Positions 6,980 to 10,508 of a DNA stretch of 10,508 nt are shown here, in pieces. The position numbers were made by a program, and so were the translations under genes. Origin of the DNA: JBEGQX01 sp041180805 (GTDB lineage: Bacteria > Planctomycetota > Planctomycetia > Gemmatales > Gemmataceae); the NCBI GenBank assembly GCA_041180805.1, contig JBEGQX010000328.1:1-10508 (forward strand). Direction: 5' to 3'. Below the pieces are notes generated by a model. The model worked only from the letters and a program-made list of their open reading frames with translations. It was not told where the DNA came from and did no database searches. Every line of letters begins with the position of its first letter. Within the stretch, counting starts at the first letter, position 1.

Positions 6980-7723
6980 ATGTACATCCGCGCCACGGGA
7001 ATCCGCAAACGCTTTCAAGATCGCACCATCCTGGATGGGGTGAATCTTTTCGTGGAATCCGGAAAAACATTGGTGCTGCTTGGACCTTCAGGTTCCGGCA
7101 AATCCACCCTGTTGCGATGCCTGAACGGCTTGAACACATTCGATGAGGGCACCGTGGATGTTGGTGACCGGTCACTGCAGGCAGGGCATTCCGGCCAGTT
7201 TAGCCGCCATACCCGGGACCTTAGAAAACTGCTTGGCATGGTCTTTCAGGATTTCCAACTATTCCCACACCTTAGCGTGCTGCAGAACATCATGGAGGCA
7301 CCGGTGACCGTTTCCGGGGCTTCCAAATCCGAGGCACGGTTGCAGGCCATGGAACTGCTGAAAAGCGTGGGGCTTGAAAACCATGGCCAACATTATCCAT
7401 CCCAATTATCCGGTGGTCAAAAGCAGCGCGTTGCCATCGCCCGTGCGCTGGCCATGCGACCTAGGGCCCTTCTTTGCGATGAGATCACCAGTTCGTTGGA
7501 CCCGGAATTGAAACACGAGGTGCTGGAAGTTTTGGAAAAACTTCAGGAGCGGGGACTTACCCTGCTGATGGTGACCCATGAGATCGGCTTCGCCCGCAAG
7601 GCCGCCGACCATATCGTATTCATGGCGGATGGCAAAGTCGTCGAGGAAGGCAAGCCTTCCTCCGTACTGGATTCCCCCTCAGCCGAACGCACCCGCAACT
7701 TTCTGGCAAACATACTGGGGTAA
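6980..7723 (+). CDS. Polar amino acid ABC transporter, ATP-binding protein
   Basis: A 247-residue cytoplasmic ATPase that powers the fused binding-protein/permease encoded just upstream. All nucleotide-binding motifs are present: Walker A GPSGSGKST (35-43), Q-loop Q90 in VFQDFQLFPHLSV, signature LSGGQKQR (143-150), Walker B ALLCDE (163-168, catalytic E168), D-loop SSLD (171-174) and switch H200 in MVTHE. The length and overall pattern match the HisP/GlnQ family. One small departure is DEIT where most family members have DEPT; I recall this variant in other members, so it need not affect activity. Only two bases separate it from the permease stop; a CGGAG about 11 bases upstream of ATG 6980 lies inside the permease gene, so translation is probably coupled. 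A homodimer would serve the two permease domains of a dimeric fused partner. Confidence 0.95.
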   Translation: MYIRATGIRKRFQDRTILDGVNLFVESGKTLVLLGPSGSGKSTLLRCLNGLNTFDEGTVDVGDRSLQAGHSGQFSRHTRDLRKLLGMVFQDFQLFPHLSVLQNIMEAPVTVSGASKSEARLQAMELLKSVGLENHGQHYPSQLSGGQKQRVAIARALAMRPRALLCDEITSSLDPELKHEVLEVLEKLQERGLTLLMVTHEIGFARKAADHIVFMADGKVVEEGKPSSVLDSPSAERTRNFLANILG

Positions 7724-7782
7724 TACATCACCCGGTAGAATGCGAATGGTTGCATTTTTAGACATTGCCCCTGGAGCCACTG

Positions 7783-9579
7783 ATGCGAAGCCTGATTGTT
7801 CTGCCACTTATTGTGCATATTTTTGCCCTTCAGCTTTCAGCACAGCCTGTTCCTGTGAAGATTACCGGGACACCGGAAAAATGGGGGATGCTGCGGGGCA
7901 ATCAACCCTACTTCATCAAGGGGGTTGGTGGCGAAGCCTCGTGGGAAATGCTTGCTAAATTGGGGGGCAACTCTGTTCGGACATGGGGCCATGAAAAACT
8001 CTCCGCGCAATTGGATCTGGCGGAAAAGCTTGGGCTGACCGTTACCGCGGGAATATGGCTTGGTCAGGTCCGACAGGGTTTTAACTGGGCCGATGCCAAA
8101 AGCCTGATCAAACAGCGAGAAACCATTCGGCAAACCGTGCTCAAGCACAAGGATCACCCGGCACTGCTTTGCTGGGCGCTTGGCAACGAGATGGAGGATG
8201 CCGACGGCGAAAATGGCGCCGTCTGGTCCGAAATCAACAACCTGGCACGTCTAGTCAAATCCATCGATCCCAATCACCCCACCATGACGGTTATTGCAGA
8301 GATGGGTGGAAACAAAATTTCCAACCTTCATGCCCTTTGCCCTGATATCGACATCATTGGCATCAACTCGTACGCTGGTGCACCCTCGGTTGGGGAACGA
8401 TACCGGAAACTTGGTGGCAGCAAGCCTTACATGCTTACCGAGTTCGGTCCCCCGGGAATCTGGGAGATTAAAAAGGATGCTTCAGGGACTTTCCAGGAAC
8501 CCAGCAGCACAGCCAAGGCGAATTATTACAAGTCAGCGTATGTGAAATCTATCTCTGGCCAGGAGGGTGCTTGCCTTGGTTCCTACGCTTTCATGTGGGG
8601 ACAGAAACAGGAAGTGACAGCAACCTGGTTTTCGATGCTCTTAAAAGATGGTAGCCGTCTTGCCCCGGTAGATACCCTTTCTGAACTTTGGACTGGCAAG
8701 CGGGTGGCAAATCTTTGCCCCACGATTGAATCCCTTGCAGTGGAGGGAAATCTACCCGCCTTGCCCGGTGGCATGGTGCAAGTAAAACTAAAGGCTTCTG
8801 ACCCGGAGAACGATTCCATTCGGGTTTCTTGGGAAATTTACGCTGATGAAGAGGAATACGGCACAGGTGGCGATGCCGAGGCAGCCTCAGCAAGTGTTCC
8901 TAATGCCGTGGTGCAATCTGATAAAACTGGGGCCCAGATAAAATTACCCGCGGATGGTGGCCTGTACCGGGTATTTGCCACAGTGCGTGATGATCATGGA
9001 GGTGCCGCAGTTGCCAATATCCCCATTCGGGTGGATGCGCCGTTAAAGGTGGCCTCTGGCAGGCCAGCGAAACTTCCATTGGTGATTTATTCCGAGCCGG
9101 ACTCGCAAACCACTTACATCCCATCCGGGTGGATGGGAGATGCAAAATCCATCAAGGTGGATCCCAACCATACCGAAAAACCCAACTCGGGCAAAACCTG
9201 CATGCGCTGCGAATTTTCCGCTTCCACTGGCTGGGGTGGGGTGGCTTGGCAAAACCCCGAACAAGACTGGGGAGACAAAAAAGGTGGCTTCAACCTAACT
9301 GGCGCCAGGAAATTGGTCTTTCACGCAAGGGGTGAAAAGGGGGGTGAAGAGGTTTCCTTTGGATTTGGACTGATTGGTACGGAAAAACGCTACTTTGACA
9401 CCGCAAAGCGTTCCACAGGAAAAATCCGTCTGGGTAGCGATTGGGAAAAATATGAGATCAACCTTGCTGACCTGAAACCCAACGAAAACCTGACCCGTAT
9501 CAAAGTGGGCTTTGTCTGGACTGTGGCATCCACGGGGAAACCCACCGTTTTCTATCTGGACAACATCCAGTGGGAATAA
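7783..9579 (+). CDS. Secreted glycosidase-like protein with TIM barrel and C-terminal beta-sandwich
   Basis: A 598-residue exported protein from ATG 7783, chosen because GGAG (7773-7776) lies six bases upstream and it gives a clean signal peptide (MRSLIVLP... cut near LSA/QPVP); an in-frame TTG at 7765 is less likely. Residues about 28-310 look like a GH2/GH5/GH72-type retaining glycosidase barrel. The probable acid/base is E136 in CWALGNEMED, and the probable nucleophile is E220 in YMLTEFGPPG. GINSYAG and TWFSMLL...WTGK are also typical of this bacterial family. About 315-420 is an Ig/cadherin-like domain (SDPENDSIRVSWEIY), and 430-598 is a jelly-roll resembling carbohydrate-binding domains, ending YLDNIQWE. 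It probably acts on an extracellular or periplasmic glucan or related polysaccharide by hydrolysis or transglycosylation; the substrate cannot be read. It lies 59 bases after the ATPase gene, possibly on the same transcript. Exact GH family is uncertain. Confidence 0.85.
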   Translation: MRSLIVLPLIVHIFALQLSAQPVPVKITGTPEKWGMLRGNQPYFIKGVGGEASWEMLAKLGGNSVRTWGHEKLSAQLDLAEKLGLTVTAGIWLGQVRQGFNWADAKSLIKQRETIRQTVLKHKDHPALLCWALGNEMEDADGENGAVWSEINNLARLVKSIDPNHPTMTVIAEMGGNKISNLHALCPDIDIIGINSYAGAPSVGERYRKLGGSKPYMLTEFGPPGIWEIKKDASGTFQEPSSTAKANYYKSAYVKSISGQEGACLGSYAFMWGQKQEVTATWFSMLLKDGSRLAPVDTLSELWTGKRVANLCPTIESLAVEGNLPALPGGMVQVKLKASDPENDSIRVSWEIYADEEEYGTGGDAEAASASVPNAVVQSDKTGAQIKLPADGGLYRVFATVRDDHGGAAVANIPIRVDAPLKVASGRPAKLPLVIYSEPDSQTTYIPSGWMGDAKSIKVDPNHTEKPNSGKTCMRCEFSASTGWGGVAWQNPEQDWGDKKGGFNLTGARKLVFHARGEKGGEEVSFGFGLIGTEKRYFDTAKRSTGKIRLGSDWEKYEINLADLKPNENLTRIKVGFVWTVASTGKPTVFYLDNIQWE

Positions 9580-9597
9580 GAGTAGCTAAACAATCCA

Positions 9598-9619
9598 AAC
9601 ATTAAGATTTTTTAATGTT
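9598..9619. terminator. AT-rich hairpin after the glycosidase-like gene
   Basis: An 8-bp perfect stem (AACATTAA/TTAATGTT) with a GATTTT loop begins 19 bases after the glycosidase stop. The stem is AT-rich and no U-run follows it on the plus strand, so it is at best a weak terminator. Its position at the boundary before a new promoter is the main support. Confidence 0.3.
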
Positions 9620-9646
9620 CAAGAAAAAAGTATTACTTTGGTGTAA

Positions 9647-9675
9647 TTGACGAATTTTCCTCTGCGAATTATAAA
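9647..9675 (+). promoter_or_regulatory. Sigma70-type promoter TTGACG-N17-TATAAA for the metal locus
   Basis: TTGACG (9647-9652) and TATAAA (9670-9675) each differ from the consensus at one position and are spaced by the ideal 17 bases. Transcription would start near 9682, about 24 bases before the TTG start at 9706 and just ahead of its GGAG (9695-9698). This is the best promoter match in the window. No clear dyad overlaps it, so a repressor or MerR-type site is not evident. Confidence 0.65.
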
Positions 9676-9705
9676 CTGATTTATTCTTTCAAACGGAGAC
9701 GCAGT

Positions 9706-10077
9706 TTGATTCGTGGCTTTGCCTGCCTTTTGATGACAGTGTGTCTGGCTCAATTATTGCCAGGTAACCTTTGCATTTGCTGGTTGTCTCATGCGATTGC
9801 CCATGCAGATTGTGAAAACTGCCACGATGAAGACTGCGAACAATCTTTCCCGAAGGAATCTTCATCCCACAGTTGCGATTGTTTCTTCAAAAATGCTAAC
9901 GCAAAAATCTCAATCAAAGCAGAAACACATCGTCCTTCCAGCGAATTGGTTTGGCTTAAAACAATTCCGCTGTTTGAGGTTTTCTATTTGAATCCGCCAT
10001 TAATGCATCTGGCACTCCAGAAAACTCATCCCCCTTTCCTGCCCAGGCATCTGTTGCTTGGAATCCTTCTCATTTAA
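9706..10077 (+). CDS. Small exported Cys/His-rich protein, probable metal binder
   Basis: A 123-residue protein read from TTG 9706, supported by GGAG seven bases upstream and a strong promoter in front. No ATG is available near the N-terminus except M10, which would shorten the signal segment. Residues 1-20 are hydrophobic after R3, like a signal peptide. The next 40 residues are rich in metal ligands: C23-x-C25, H29, H33, the C36-x2-C39-H40-x3-C44 cluster, H55 and C57-x-C59. A third part (about 81-123) is hydrophobic with scattered His (101, 108, 115). I do not recognise a named family. Small exported Cys/His proteins of this kind occur ahead of heavy-metal efflux genes, and the adaptor gene lies 108 bases downstream, so binding or sensing Cu, Zn or a similar metal outside the cytoplasm is a reasonable inference, not shown. 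Its AT-rich codons differ from the genes to its left. Confidence 0.65.
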   Translation: MIRGFACLLMTVCLAQLLPGNLCICWLSHAIAHADCENCHDEDCEQSFPKESSSHSCDCFFKNANAKISIKAETHRPSSELVWLKTIPLFEVFYLNPPLMHLALQKTHPPFLPRHLLLGILLI

Positions 10078-10092
10078 TCGCCGAAAATATCT

Positions 10093-10110
10093 CTTGTCTG
10101 GCTGGACAAG
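10093..10110 (+). terminator. Stem-loop followed by T-rich tract between the small protein and the efflux adaptor
   Basis: A perfect 6-bp stem (CTTGTC/GACAAG) with a TGGCTG loop is followed by TTATTT. It starts 16 bases after the stop of the Cys/His-rich gene. It may act as a partial terminator or attenuator that lowers readthrough into the efflux genes, or stabilise the upstream message. The short T-tract, broken by an A, makes this tentative. Confidence 0.4.
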
Positions 10111-10119
10111 TTATTTCAG

Positions 10120-10153
10120 ATCAACCTTCCTCGGGAAAATTTTTAGGGTTGAT
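10120..10153 (+). promoter_or_regulatory. Nested dyad in the leader of the efflux adaptor gene
   Basis: ATCAACC (10120-10126) can pair with GGTTGAT (10147-10153). Nested inside is TTCC-TCG-GGAA (10127-10137), which is followed by AATTTTTAG. In RNA the inner hairpin plus U5 resembles a tiny terminator, while the outer 7-bp pairing would enclose it. As DNA the outer dyad could instead be an operator. It ends 32 bases before the adaptor start codon. No known riboswitch is recognised. Confidence 0.3.
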
Positions 10154-10185
10154 AAATTATTTCGTCTTTCGGTGGGGAATATGCC

Positions 10186-10508
10186 ATGGATGAACCGGCA
10201 CACAATAATTCGTCTTCATCAAAAAGTGGTTGGGTGGACAAATTGTTCTTGGTGGCGGTGATGCTGCTGTTGGGTGCGTTTGCCTATGGCGGGCATCGCT
10301 TTCAATGGAAGGTACCCAAGTTTTCCAGCCTGCTGCAGAGTGAACCTTCCAAAGAAGACTGGTGCGAAAGCCACCATGTTCCCGAATCCATCTGTGTGGA
10401 ATGCAACCCCGGTGTGTACCCGGCTGCGAAACCGCATGGCTGGTGTGCGGTGCATGGGGTTTCCGAATGCCCCGTGTGCCACCCCGAACTGGCAAGCGTG
10501 ACCTATGC
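10186..10508 (+). CDS. Heavy-metal RND efflux periplasmic adaptor (CusB/CzcB-like), N-terminal part
   Basis: The frame is open from ATG 10186 to the window edge (107 codons plus two bases), so only the N-terminus is seen. GGGG lies eight bases upstream. After a polar start, residues 20-35 form one membrane helix that anchors the protein in the inner membrane. Next come two Cys/His repeats: WCESHHVPESICVEC (59-73) and WCAVHGVSECPVCHPELA (86-103), that is WC-x2-H-x-V-x2-x-C-x2-C with small differences. I recall this exact layout from planctomycete adaptors of heavy-metal RND pumps, where it precedes the usual barrel-sandwich and hairpin domains. It should link a metal-exporting inner membrane RND pump to an outer membrane channel and may collect or sense the metal ion. 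The pump and channel genes are expected downstream. The metal is unknown. The call rests on the N-terminal motif alone because the main adaptor domains lie outside. Confidence 0.75.
   Translation, partial: MDEPAHNNSSSSKSGWVDKLFLVAVMLLLGAFAYGGHRFQWKVPKFSSLLQSEPSKEDWCESHHVPESICVECNPGVYPAAKPHGWCAVHGVSECPVCHPELASVTY

Noticed and set aside
7487..7503. DEIT instead of DEPT after Walker B as a sign of a defective ATPase
   Set aside because: The catalytic Glu and all other motifs are intact, and this variant occurs in active family members as far as I recall.
7739..7756. AATGC/GCATT hairpin followed by TTTA after the ATPase gene
   Set aside because: The stem is only 5 bp with an 8-base loop and the T-tract is short; it is too weak to call a terminator.
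10058..10261. Small plus-strand frame bridging the small Cys-rich gene and the adaptor
   Set aside because: It overlaps both neighbours in another frame and crosses the leader structures; the adaptor frame from 10186 shows clear Cys/His repeats.

Overview
The window looks like part of a chromosome from a member of the Planctomycetota, or a close relative. Four things point that way: a Hanks-type kinase with a planctomycete-style helical N-terminus and a C-terminal membrane anchor; a membrane protein ending in the ARRLxSxxLAMAGS-type module I associate with that phylum; an HNH nuclease of a kind common there; and, at the right edge, a heavy-metal efflux adaptor with the Cys/His-rich N-terminus typical of planctomycete CusB-like proteins. 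This assignment is from memory of protein families, not from a search. Coding density is high, base composition is moderate, and I see no rRNA, tRNA, CRISPR array, insertion sequence or phage gene. No gene-free stretch exceeds about 155 bases.

Left part (1-2672): the 3' end of a SAM-dependent methyltransferase with a regulatory and winged-helix C-terminus (+); a convergent HNH endonuclease (-); and, divergent from the nuclease across a 153-base promoter region, a membrane-anchored Ser/Thr kinase (+). The kinase stop codon directly abuts the stop codon of a convergent glycogen branching enzyme gene, glgB (-, 2673-4643), which starts with TTG.

Middle part (4644-9579): a 125-base divergent region with an extended -10 promoter and a dyad separates glgB from a rightward run of four genes. 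These are a multi-pass membrane protein of unknown function, a polar amino acid ABC transporter made as a fused binding protein plus permease, its ATPase 2 bases downstream, and a secreted glycosidase-like TIM-barrel protein with a C-terminal beta-sandwich. The two transporter genes clearly work together. The flanking two may share the transcript, but a functional link is not shown.

Right part (9580-10508): an AT-rich segment carries a good sigma70-type promoter (TTGACG-17-TATAAA), a small exported Cys/His-rich protein with a TTG start, a leader with two stem-loop candidates, and the 5' end of a heavy-metal RND efflux adaptor. Together these look like the beginning of a metal-resistance locus that continues past the window, and this is the most interesting part.

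Three genes are best read from TTG starts (glgB, the membrane protein, the small Cys/His-rich protein). For the membrane protein, promoter position and ribosome binding site both argue against the upstream ATG. I found no convincing wholly new system; the small Cys/His-rich protein and its leader are the best candidates for new biology.
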